From the NCBI GenBank assembly GCA_001816835.1, contig MHDB01000022.1:4080-11192 (forward strand): a DNA stretch of 7,113 bases, read 5' to 3'. The notes under the pieces were generated by a model that was not told where the DNA came from, searched no databases, and worked only from the letters and a program-made list of their open reading frames with translations. Positions 1-5,802 of the stretch are shown here, one piece after another. Source of the DNA: Candidatus Woykebacteria bacterium RIFCSPLOWO2_01_FULL_43_14. GTDB taxonomy: Bacteria > Patescibacteriota > Microgenomatia > Woykebacterales > 2-01-FULL-43-14. The position numbers were made by a program, and so were the translations under genes. Positions within the stretch are counted from its first letter, which is position 1. The number at the start of each line of letters is the position of its first letter.

Positions 1-1205
1 GTGGTAATCGGGTAAAAATACAAAAAGCTTGTCAGCACTGCCAGCAAATAGACTAATACTATTCCCCGACCCCATTTACCCAACCTGGCTAATAACCAAC
101 TAAGCGCCCAACCCAAGCTTAAATAAAGAAATGGCAAAGAAAAGAGGTAATAGTGTAAAAAACCAATCCTCGGGGATAAACTCCAAGGTAACCAAGCAGA
201 TAGATAGCCTAGTAGTATTAGACCCCAAGCGAAATTTCTTTTTACCACCCAACTTACCCCCAAGAACGGTAGTGATACTAGTCCCGTCCACCAAATAATT
301 GGATTCCCGAGTGCGTAGATATTTCGCGCTTCCGTAGGGAACCTTTCAACAAAATACCAGGTTGGCCGCAGCATCAGTGGCCAGCCCCACCAATCGGCTT
401 GATATGTATGCATGGCTTTTAGTCCAGCATGGTATTGCCACATTTGCTTTTGAAGATTTAACCAATTTCCTATTGAACCACCCAACCAGAAATATTGACT
501 GTAGCTTGCTAAGTAAACTCCCACTGCAGTAAGAGTCAAAACTCCTATCTCAGCCAGGTAGTGAGGTAAGTAGAAACGCTTCTCTTTTAGTCTTCGAACA
601 AAAATCAGACTAAACACTAACCCCACCACAAACACTCCGTTCCATTTTGTAGCAATCGTGCACCCCATTAGAAGACCCAGCAAGGCTAGTTTTATCCAAT
701 TTGATTTATTCAAATAAGACAGCAACATAAGTACGCTCAGGAGAGCAAAAAAGAGTAGATAAATATCCAGCATCATCGCTCTGGCATGGACAAGGGGCAA
801 AAGGTCGAAGATAAACAAAAACAAGGATGCAAGTGGGACCACTTTACTACCAGGGAAAAGTTTTTTAGCTAAAAGGTAAAACACCACAAGGCTTGATAAA
901 CCTAAAACCAAACCAGTGATCCGCCAACCGAAAGAGTTGTTCCCGAAACCAGCTACCCCTATTACCCCAAGTAATCGTCCTAACGGCGGGTGTGTCCAGT
1001 CATAAGGCAATCCAGGCTGCTTTTGGTAGTGAAAATCATAAGCCTCTATATTACCTTTAAGGTACTCATTAATTGCTGGGACGTAATATACCTCGTCGAA
1101 ATACGGCTGGCTCGGGTAAGAAAAGTCTTTCGACCAAAAAAGCACTGCTGCGGCTATTAGCAAAATAAATATAGTAGTCGGGTGGAAAAAAAGTTTTTTG
1201 GACAT
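1..1205 (-). CDS. Protein O-mannosyltransferase (PMT family, GT39), 3'-truncated by window edge
   Basis: Integral membrane glycosyltransferase expected to move mannose from a polyprenyl-phosphate carrier to Ser/Thr of exported proteins. The visible 401 residues run from the start codon off the window edge. PMT-family signatures appear in order: a TM helix near residues 11-24, the acidic FDEVYY motif (D37, E38) of the first extracytoplasmic loop, THPPLGRLL at 71-79, FGWR at 92-95, ARAMMLD at 141-147, ATKWNG at 185-190, a YHAGL...WWGWPLMLRPTWY block at 259-284, and NPIIWW at 301-306. A C-terminal stretch, WLPW then RIGFLHYY, resembles the family's C-terminal membrane domain. Several further hydrophobic helices are visible. 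The start is fixed because an in-frame TAA lies two codons upstream and the next Met is residue 144. No Shine-Dalgarno is seen. The gene is divergent from a secreted Ser/Thr/Pro-rich protein, a likely substrate. Family assignment is strong; donor and acceptor are inferred. Confidence 0.93.
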   Translation of the reverse strand, partial: MSKKLFFHPTTIFILLIAAAVLFWSKDFSYPSQPYFDEVYYVPAINEYLKGNIEAYDFHYQKQPGLPYDWTHPPLGRLLGVIGVAGFGNNSFGWRITGLVLGLSSLVVFYLLAKKLFPGSKVVPLASLFLFIFDLLPLVHARAMMLDIYLLFFALLSVLMLLSYLNKSNWIKLALLGLLMGCTIATKWNGVFVVGLVFSLIFVRRLKEKRFYLPHYLAEIGVLTLTAVGVYLASYSQYFWLGGSIGNWLNLQKQMWQYHAGLKAMHTYQADWWGWPLMLRPTWYFVERFPTEARNIYALGNPIIWWTGLVSLPFLGVSWVVKRNFAWGLILLGYLSAWLPWSLSPRIGFLHYYLFSLPFLYLSLGWALSWLLARLGKWGRGIVLVYLLAVLTSFLYFYPIT

Positions 1206-1212
1206 TAGTTAA

Positions 1213-1242
1213 TTTATATACCCAAATTAGGGTAATTTGCAA
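1213..1242 (-). promoter_or_regulatory. Putative promoter of the mannosyltransferase gene
   Basis: On the minus strand, TTGCAA (1242-1237) is followed after 18 bases by TATAAA (1218-1213); an overlapping TATATA at 1220-1215 gives a 16-base spacer. Only seven bases separate TATAAA from the ATG at 1205, so transcription would begin at or next to the start codon. No Shine-Dalgarno sequence is present. Assigned by consensus only. Confidence 0.5.
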
Positions 1243-1273
1243 AGTCTAGAAATTAGACCAAACTATCAAGCTA

Positions 1274-1302
1274 TTGACAAAGTTTTTTTGATATGCATTA
1301 AT
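1274..1302 (+). promoter_or_regulatory. Putative promoter of the secreted protein gene
   Basis: A perfect -35 box TTGACA (1274-1279) is followed after 17 bases by ATTAAT (1297-1302), which is preceded by TGC (1294-1296), an extended -10 motif. Seven bases then lead to the ATG at 1310. The AT-rich stretch before the ATG has no Shine-Dalgarno sequence, so the mRNA may be leaderless. Confidence 0.6.
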
Positions 1303-1309
1303 TAATTCA

Positions 1310-3598
1310 ATGCCGAAAATAACTCTCATTACACTTGTCGCTTCAACTTTGTTTTTTAGTTTTGTTTTTTCTGTTTCAGCAAGCAACTCTCGAATATCTG
1401 ACTTCTATGATTGGGGTCCTTGGTACTATAAAGGCAGTAATAAAGTCTTGGGTGAATCCACCAGTCTGGCTCAAGCAACTCCGACTGATTCGACTACTAG
1501 TGCTTCTCCAGAAGCTAGCCCAGCTCCCCAAGCTTCTCAAGAAGCAGATCAAGCTGATGTCTCAACCGCAACTGGACTGCTACCTGACAGTCCTTTTTAT
1601 TTTTTCAAACCTTTTACCGAAAACATCCGTCTAACTTTCACTTTTGACGCAAGGGACAAAGAATCCTTGCGACTAGAATTCGCCGAGGAAAGACTCGCCG
1701 AAACAAAAGCCTTACTGGAGAAAAAAGATTACAATAGGGCGGCTGACACTTTAGAGAGATACGAAGGCAGCGTCAATACTCTTAGTGGAAACCTAGAGCA
1801 ACTGCAGACTAATAACACAGAAATCGAGGACCTCGCTAAGGAAGTTGAACTAAACACTGCCAAACACTCTTTGGTACTAGAAAAGCTTGACCTCATTGTT
1901 CCTGAAGAAGTAAAAGATGACATTAGTTTGGCACTCGTTGCGTCTCAAAACGGTATGGATGTAACAGCGGATATCCTGGGTTATGACCCAATCCCCACCA
2001 GCTTGAAGGAAAGATTAGAATCCCTAAAGGCTCTGGGAATATTATCTGAAGAAGAGATCGCTTCAATATTTACTATCAAATCTCGAGGTGAGGTCAGGGG
2101 CGAAATGGAACGGCTGGTTCAGGAGAACATCTTACCTGATGCTGATATCAAAAATCTTGACCAAGCCCAGTACGGTTACTTCCCAGCTGACTTTTTGCGA
2201 TCTCACGAAGTCCGAAAGCTCTTTGAGTATAAAAGGTTAGAAGAACTCAAACCTGATGAGGCAACTCAAAAGAGGATCTCCGAATTTTCATCTGATTATA
2301 CTCCTGGCGATGCTATTCCAAGTGAGCTAAGACGCTGGTGGATGCCGGTGCAGCGGTATCAAGAGCTTTCCTCTACTCTACGTCCTGACTTGATAATTAA
2401 TGTCATTATCCCACGAGACGGTGAGGAGTATAAAAGATTTGAAAACATTTTCAACCGATTCAAGCCCTCAGAGGATCAATTAAAAAGTGTGGAACAATGG
2501 GTCAAAGATCACCCTGGTCAGATTCCTCCTCCTGACATCCAGAGAATTGCTTCTCTAGCCGTTAATCTAGGTACTCCTGGTAACTGGCAGGCTCCTGAGC
2601 AAATCCGAAATTACACCAATACTGGTTACCCAAGCTATTACCCAGCGCAACCAGGATTTAGCGGCCCGGGTGGTTGTAAAACTGCTGAGGAATGTCGGCA
2701 ATCCTGTGAGAGTAATCCTGGTTCCTGTGGTCCGGGATACACTTCCGGCGGTCAGCCTAATCAACCCAGCTACCCTGGGTATGGTGGTTACCCCAACGCT
2801 TCAGGCGGGCCTGGGTCTTACTGTTTACAATCTGAAACAAAGGCTCGTAACTCCTTTAGCGGAGAGATAAAAAGCTTTCCCAATTCCTGTATTCCTTCAG
2901 GGTGGTATCCATATTACGGATCTGAAAAGTCCGGCGATGTAGCCAAACCATCCTACTTCTACAACCAACCCATTGGTGAACCCTATCCTTCAGGATCTTC
3001 TTACTCATCCTTTGCTTGCACAGACAGTATGCACTGTAGCGCACTATATTCCGGTGGAAAATGGAACATAAATTGTTATGGTGGTTGGGAAAACAAAGAC
3101 GGTAATATTTCTAATGGTTGTGAATCTTCCACAGGTTCTGGTGGATCCAGCAGTCCATACCCTTCTACGAGTACTGGCCCCACTAGTTGTGCTTCAGGCT
3201 GGGAAAATAGGGACGGTAATTGGAATAATGGTTGTGAGTATTATAACAGCTCAACCTCAGGCACCAGCGGGACAGGGACATACACCTACCCAAGTGCTTC
3301 CTCCTATTCATCTTTTGCTTGCACAGAGAGTATGCACTGCAGTGCCTTGTATTCTAATGAGCAAAATAAGTGGAACATCACCTGTTCTGGAGGTTGGGAA
3401 AATAGGGACGGTAATGATGGTAATGGTTGTGAGGTAGCAACAGGTTCAACTTCAACATCCCCTTCGCCATCGTCTTACACAAGTCCGTCGCCATCTGCAT
3501 ACACTAGCCCTTCCCCTAGTTCATACACGTCACCCTCACCATCGGCTTATACTAGTCCATCTCCAGCCTACTACTATAGTCCATCCCCCTCCCCCTAG
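1310..3598 (+). CDS. Secreted multidomain protein: DUF5667-like domain, Cys/Trp repeat modules and Ser/Pro-rich tail
   Basis: An exported protein of 762 residues with unknown function. Residues 1-24 form a signal peptide with a hydrophobic core and a likely cleavage after VSA. A low-complexity Ala/Ser/Thr/Pro linker spans about 52-86. Residues 88-200 match my memory of DUF5667: LLPDSPFYFFKPF, then LTFTFDARDKESLRLEFAEERL and helical segments. A charged helical region of unknown type follows (225-420). Then come a Gly/Pro/Tyr-rich stretch with a four-Cys motif (C456, C462, C466, C473), three related Cys/Trp modules (564-605, 627-643, 665-708) and a tail of SPSPSSYT-type octapeptides. No C-terminal membrane anchor or LPXTG is visible, so it is probably released or held non-covalently. 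The Ser/Thr/Pro-rich parts and the divergent mannosyltransferase suggest glycosylation. The stop follows a C-rich run and the +1 frame continues coherently to 3641, so the true C-terminus may be longer. Confidence 0.88.
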   Translation: MPKITLITLVASTLFFSFVFSVSASNSRISDFYDWGPWYYKGSNKVLGESTSLAQATPTDSTTSASPEASPAPQASQEADQADVSTATGLLPDSPFYFFKPFTENIRLTFTFDARDKESLRLEFAEERLAETKALLEKKDYNRAADTLERYEGSVNTLSGNLEQLQTNNTEIEDLAKEVELNTAKHSLVLEKLDLIVPEEVKDDISLALVASQNGMDVTADILGYDPIPTSLKERLESLKALGILSEEEIASIFTIKSRGEVRGEMERLVQENILPDADIKNLDQAQYGYFPADFLRSHEVRKLFEYKRLEELKPDEATQKRISEFSSDYTPGDAIPSELRRWWMPVQRYQELSSTLRPDLIINVIIPRDGEEYKRFENIFNRFKPSEDQLKSVEQWVKDHPGQIPPPDIQRIASLAVNLGTPGNWQAPEQIRNYTNTGYPSYYPAQPGFSGPGGCKTAEECRQSCESNPGSCGPGYTSGGQPNQPSYPGYGGYPNASGGPGSYCLQSETKARNSFSGEIKSFPNSCIPSGWYPYYGSEKSGDVAKPSYFYNQPIGEPYPSGSSYSSFACTDSMHCSALYSGGKWNINCYGGWENKDGNISNGCESSTGSGGSSSPYPSTSTGPTSCASGWENRDGNWNNGCEYYNSSTSGTSGTGTYTYPSASSYSSFACTESMHCSALYSNEQNKWNITCSGGWENRDGNDGNGCEVATGSTSTSPSPSSYTSPSPSAYTSPSPSSYTSPSPSAYTSPSPAYYYSPSPSP
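2999..3124 (+). repeat. Cys/Trp module A (full copy) in the secreted protein
   Basis: Residues 564-605. The pattern is SYSSFAC, then SMHCSALY, WNINC, GGWENKDGN and NGCE, with four cysteines. It is a full-length relative of module C at 3302-3433. In the first 51 bases (SYSS...SALYS), I count about nine differences from C, only one of which changes an amino acid (Asp to Glu), so the copies look recently duplicated or under protein-level constraint. The GWEN-DGN-NGCE half resembles short Cys-containing repeats in other bacterial surface proteins; function unknown. Confidence 0.8.
3188..3238 (+). repeat. Cys/Trp half-module B
   Basis: Residues 627-643 carry only the second half of the module, CASGWENRDGN followed by NNGCE, with two cysteines. 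Its DNA is closer to the same part of module C than to module A. Confidence 0.75.
3302..3433 (+). repeat. Cys/Trp module C (full copy)
   Basis: Residues 665-708 repeat module A: SYSSFAC, SMHCSALY, WNITC, GGWENRDGN, NGCE, again with four cysteines. The middle is two residues longer than in module A. Confidence 0.8.
3458..3595 (+). repeat. Tandem SPSPSSYT/SPSPSAYT octapeptide tail
   Basis: About five 24-base units encode Ser-Pro-Ser-Pro-(Ser/Ala)-(Ser/Ala)-Tyr-Thr, ending in a run of Ser-Pro. Synonymous codons differ freely between units (TCG, TCA, TCT, TCC and AGT for Ser; CCA, CCT, CCG and CCC for Pro), so the repeat is kept at protein rather than DNA level. Ser/Thr density in an exported tail fits an O-glycosylated stalk; that role is inferred. 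Confidence 0.85.
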
Positions 3599-3641
3599 TT
3601 TTGGTACCGGTTGCGATAGTGGTACTGGAACTCCCTGTTAG
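3596..3641 (+). other. Possible +1-frame C-terminal extension of the secreted protein
   Basis: The annotated frame ends CCC TAG (stop 3596-3598) after two C5 runs (3585-3589 and 3591-3595). Reading CCT at 3594-3596 instead gives SFGTGCDSGTGTPC and then TAG at 3639-3641. The Gly/Ser/Thr/Cys composition matches the upstream protein. It could reflect a one-base indel in the C tract, a phase-variable tract, or +1 slippage at a Pro codon before a stop. The sequence alone cannot choose. Confidence 0.5.
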
Positions 3642-3699
3642 CATTTAATCTCACAAATTTTATCTAAACTTTACTAACTAATTAAACGGGTGCTTTTCT

Positions 3700-4155
3700 T
3701 TACTTAGAAAGTTCTTCTTTAACCATTTTACTGACCAGAGTACCGTCGGCTTTACCTTTCACTTGAGGCATCATGATACCCATCACTTGACCCATTTGAG
3801 TAATGCTTGTTGCGCCAGAAGAGCTTACAGCGCCTTTCACCAAGGTTCGGAGTTCACCTTCAGTCATTTGTGGAGGCAAATAGCCTTGGAGGATTTTCAT
3901 CTCCGCCTCTTCCTTATCCGCCATTTCCTCTCTATTACCGATACGAAAACTTTCAATCGAGTCTTGTCGCTGTTTAATCTCTTTCTGAATAACACCAAGA
4001 ACTTCATCGTCCGAAGCCTCATAACCCGCCCCACTTTTGGCAATTTCATAATTCTTAATAGAAGAGGCCAGCATCCTTAAAACCGACGTCTTCAATTCCT
4101 CTCGATCTAACATAGACCTTCTTAAGTTTTGTGCAATTTCCTCTTTCAGCGCCAT
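3700..4155 (-). CDS. yqeY: GatB/YqeY domain protein
   Basis: A 151-residue stand-alone YqeY-type protein, a helical family related to the C-terminal tail domain of GatB and proposed to act on aminoacyl-tRNA or amidation; its exact role is unsettled. Family features run the whole length: LRMLASSIKNYEIAK near 26-40, VIQKEIKQRQDSIESFR near 55-71, KILQGYLPPQMTEGEL near 87-102, and MGQVMGIMMPQVKGKADG near 121-138. I chose ATG 4155 over an in-frame ATG at 4200. The family starts at this MALKEEI-like position, an AGGTG ribosome site precedes it (4162-4169), and the longer form would overlap the GIY-YIG gene. It is the last visible gene of the minus-strand group and converges on the secreted protein gene across a gap of about 60-100 bases without an obvious terminator. 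Confidence 0.93.
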   Translation of the reverse strand: MALKEEIAQNLRRSMLDREELKTSVLRMLASSIKNYEIAKSGAGYEASDDEVLGVIQKEIKQRQDSIESFRIGNREEMADKEEAEMKILQGYLPPQMTEGELRTLVKGAVSSSGATSITQMGQVMGIMMPQVKGKADGTLVSKMVKEELSK

Positions 4156-4161
4156 AAAAAA

Positions 4162-4169
4162 CCACCTTT
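4162..4169 (-). promoter_or_regulatory. yqeY Shine-Dalgarno site, AAAGGTGG
   Basis: The site lies six bases before ATG 4155 and contains AGGTG, complementary to the 16S 3' end. It supports the shorter yqeY start. It abuts the inverted repeat of the GIY-YIG cassette, and its GGTGG core lies in GTGGTT, whose complement AACCAC occurs upstream in the same transcript (4526-4521). Confidence 0.65.
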
Positions 4170-4519
4170 CGTCATTCTGGCTTGTCCAGAATCTGTCCAT
4201 AAAGATCCTTAAACTGCGGATTAAAGTTACGGACGAGAATTAACTTTTCTGTTCTATTCATGTCTTTAATTTGTTTTTCTCTAACTATTGCTAATCCTAT
4301 CTCATCCAGAACTTCATAGTAAACTAATTTGTGTAAATTATATCTCGAAGTAAAGCCTTCGATTAAGTTATTCTTGTGTTGATATACTCTTTGAACCAAA
4401 TTAGAAGTCACACCGGTGTATAATGTCGGTCTTTCATTACTCATGATATAAACATAACCGGTTTTATTCATAAACTGTAATACATGATTCTGGGTGCGCT
4501 TTGCTTACCAGAATGACGA
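4169..4519. mobile_element. Possible GIY-YIG cassette bounded by 12-bp inverted repeats
   Basis: TCGTCATTCTGG at 4169-4180 is the exact reverse complement of CCAGAATGACGA at 4508-4519, and the GIY-YIG gene occupies nearly all the space between. Each end is also a local hairpin: ATTCTGG/CCAGAAT with a 5-base loop at 4174-4192, and the same stem with a loop of about 14 bases near 4487-4514. The match may extend outward as AACCAC (4160-4165) and GTGGTT (4521-4526), with unequal spacers. No target duplication or transposase was found, so mobility is an inference. Confidence 0.45.
4172..4471 (-). CDS. GIY-YIG nuclease family protein (single domain, UvrC-like/YhbQ type)
   Basis: A 99-residue single-domain GIY-YIG protein. 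It shows YVYIM (6-10) and LYTG (17-20) as the family's two-strand signature, VTSNLVQRVYQHK (21-33) with the expected catalytic Arg (R28) and His32, and REKQIKD (64-70) with the metal-binding Glu (E65). It ends in the family-like NPQFKDLYG (84-92). All expected active-site residues appear present, so it may be an active endonuclease; the substrate is unknown. Its last six codons (ILDKPE) and TGA stop lie in a palindrome, so the C-terminus is encoded by repeat DNA. It lies between recR and yqeY, 16 bases before the yqeY ATG. No convincing Shine-Dalgarno is seen at the start. Larger homing endonucleases share this fold, but no extra DNA-binding domain is present. Confidence 0.9.
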   Translation of the reverse strand: MNKTGYVYIMSNERPTLYTGVTSNLVQRVYQHKNNLIEGFTSRYNLHKLVYYEVLDEIGLAIVREKQIKDMNRTEKLILVRNFNPQFKDLYGQILDKPE

Positions 4520-4530
4520 CGTGGTTAGAG

Positions 4531-5130
4531 TTAAAACTCGCTGCGACCCTCAATTGCCTTTGAAAGAGTCATTTCATCAGCGTACTCGATATCCGAACCA
4601 ATTGAAAGTCCTCGCGCGATCCGAGTCACGCTAATTCCAAGAGGGGAAATTAATCTTTGAATATACATTGCCGTGGCATCCCCTTCCATATTCGGATTAG
4701 TGGCCAAGACTACTTCTTTGACCTCCCCACTTTGCAACCTCGGAAGAAGCTCTCGAATATGTAAGTCCTCGGGATTTATATTATGCAATGGGGAAATTGA
4801 TCCGTGCAACACATGATAAAGTCCATTGTAACTGCGGCTTTTTTCAAAAGCCAGTACATCTAGAGGTTCTTCTACAACCATAATTTTACTCTTATCTCTA
4901 TTTGGATCATCGTCAATTGAGCAAGGATCTGACTCAGCAATGTTCCAACAAGTTTTGCAAATTACGGTTTTTTCTTTTAGATTGGTCACGGCACTACTCA
5001 GGGAATCAGCAAATTCTTTGGGAGCGTGAATCAGATAGTACACCAATCTAGCTGCGCTTTTAGGCCCAATTCCGGGCAGTTTTTCAAATTCAGCGATAAG
5101 ATCCGCTACCGGCTTAGGCACATTCAGCAT
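4531..5130 (-). CDS. recR: Recombination mediator protein RecR
   Basis: A 199-residue RecR, full length for the family. With RecF/RecO it helps load RecA onto gapped single-stranded DNA. Domains in order: helix-hairpin-helix FEKLPGIGPKSAARL (15-29); a zinc-site region with C58, C61 and C70 but D73 where the fourth Cys is expected (CSID instead of CxIC); a Toprim domain from KIMVVEEPLDVLAFE (82-96) through YHVLHGSISPL (105-115) and LATNPNMEGDATAMYI (142-157); and the C-terminal RIARGLSIGSDIEYADEMTL segment (170-189). The start, MLNVPKP, is the usual one. There is no Shine-Dalgarno; an extended -10 box lies nine bases upstream, so a leaderless or nearly leaderless mRNA is possible. It belongs to the dnaX-ybaB-recR neighbourhood, but an unrelated locus separates it from ybaB. 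Confidence 0.96.
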   Translation of the reverse strand: MLNVPKPVADLIAEFEKLPGIGPKSAARLVYYLIHAPKEFADSLSSAVTNLKEKTVICKTCWNIAESDPCSIDDDPNRDKSKIMVVEEPLDVLAFEKSRSYNGLYHVLHGSISPLHNINPEDLHIRELLPRLQSGEVKEVVLATNPNMEGDATAMYIQRLISPLGISVTRIARGLSIGSDIEYADEMTLSKAIEGRSEF

Positions 5131-5139
5131 ACGCAGTCA

Positions 5140-5148
5140 ATCTTACCA
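5140..5148 (-). promoter_or_regulatory. Putative extended -10 promoter of recR
   Basis: The minus strand reads TGG TAAGAT (5148-5140), a TGn-extended -10 box nine bases before ATG 5130. No good -35 box is seen at the expected distance. It would restart transcription after the hairpin at 5155-5180. Confidence 0.4.
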
Positions 5149-5149
5149 T

Positions 5150-5180
5150 AAAAGAAGCGAGTGTTTAAATACACTCGCTT
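5150..5180 (-). terminator. Hairpin with short T run, likely terminator of the unknown locus
   Basis: A perfect 10-bp stem, AAGCGAGTGT (5155-5164) with ACACTCGCTT (5171-5180), encloses a 6-base loop. On the minus strand it is followed by CTTTT, a weak U tract, and lies 14 bases after the stop codon at 5194. On the plus strand there is no T run, so termination is probably of leftward transcripts only. Confidence 0.55.
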
Positions 5181-5193
5181 AAGCCTTATGGCC

Positions 5194-5532
5194 CTAATTT
5201 TCTACCAACCGCTGGGCAGCATCTTTTTCTAAAGCCTCTGCCATAGCTCTTTCCAAAGCGCTATTCATAATTTCCAGGTAGATTCCGTGAAGTGGGTCGA
5301 CCTCTCCGGTAACACTTGTCAGAGCATCGGCCACTTCGGTAGTCCTATAAGGAGCTAGTGATACTCTACCCGTACTCTTGTACTTAACAAATTCTACTAG
5401 CATTTTTGTCATAAGTAATGACCCTGTATTACTTGAGAGCGAAAACATAAATTCTAAGGTACACGATGCCCACAGTGAAGCCGCTGTTTCTCTCGATCTA
5501 ATTATCGCAGGTTTATCGTGTGCAACCATCAC
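5194..5532 (-). CDS. Unrecognised protein, second frame of a possibly frameshifted gene
   Basis: I do not recognise this protein. From GTG 5532 (or ATG 5529) it gives 112 residues ending in a helical segment, LEIMNSALERAMAEAL. The frame is open much further upstream, back to a stop at 5671-5673, without any start codon. That extra part (46 codons) reads protein-like, with PGTRFTFPITWIDERFFEIP just before the GTG. The 5' neighbour starts with a clear promoter and ribosome site. A single gene of about 200 residues with a -1 shift between 5670 and 5532 explains both halves. The alternative is two genes with stop and start overlapping by one base (TAGTG) and translational coupling. A faint resemblance to SPFH/band-7 proteins (PGtrFxxP) is too weak to name. 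Confidence 0.5.
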   Translation of the reverse strand: MMVAHDKPAIIRSRETAASLWASCTLEFMFSLSSNTGSLLMTKMLVEFVKYKSTGRVSLAPYRTTEVADALTSVTGEVDPLHGIYLEIMNSALERAMAEALEKDAAQRLVEN

Positions 5533-5795
5533 TAAGACCCTGTGTGGTATTTCAAAGAAACGCTCATCAATCCAAGTAATAGGAAATGTAAATCTAGTCC
5601 CAGGGTTAGTCGTGTACCTAGCTCTGGACCACCAAGGTACGACTCTCTGACTTCCAGATCTGTCGAACCACTAGGTTCATACGCTGTTACCAAGCAAATA
5701 CAATTTTGAATTCTATTAAGAACCTCGTAGCCTGGGAGGAGTATTTCCACCTCCCGACGCAAGACACGAGTTCTGCCTGGCACGATCAGGTCCAT
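5532..5795 (-). CDS. Unrecognised protein, first frame of a possibly frameshifted gene
   Basis: The start at ATG 5795 is well supported: AAGGAG (5808-5803) lies seven bases upstream and a strong promoter lies just before it. The frame gives 87 residues beginning MDLIVPGRTRVLRREVEILL and closing at TAG 5534-5532. I recognise no domain. The last 40 or so residues (Leu/Gly-rich) look less natural than the alternative frame over the same bases, so the genuine product probably crosses into the next frame somewhere between 5670 and 5532. It sits between ybaB and recR, where many genomes have no gene. Confidence 0.5.
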   Translation of the reverse strand: MDLIVPGRTRVLRREVEILLPGYEVLNRIQNCICLVTAYEPSGSTDLEVRESYLGGPELGTRLTLGLDLHFLLLGLMSVSLKYHTGS

Positions 5796-5802
5796 GCACT
5801 AT

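Noticed and set aside
100..294. Short minus-strand frame of 64 codons
   Set aside because: It lies inside the mannosyltransferase gene in another frame; the main frame there carries conserved PMT C-terminal sequence.
3642..3699. Terminator between the convergent secreted-protein and yqeY genes
   Set aside because: The AT-rich gap has no clear stem of useful length on either strand.
4156..4200. Longer yqeY start at ATG 4200
   Set aside because: The added residues come from repeat DNA and overlap the GIY-YIG gene; the family start and Shine-Dalgarno fit ATG 4155.
4172..4471. GIY-YIG gene as an intron-encoded homing endonuclease
   Set aside because: It is a single short domain lying between intact genes, with no group I intron core seen and no gene split by it.
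5378..5650. Plus-strand frame of 90 codons over the unknown locus
   Set aside because: No ribosome site or promoter was seen, and the minus strand has a strong promoter and Shine-Dalgarno for this region.
5194..5670. SPFH/band-7 assignment for the unknown protein
   Set aside because: Only a PGxxFxxP-like stretch is suggestive; no full domain can be traced by eye.
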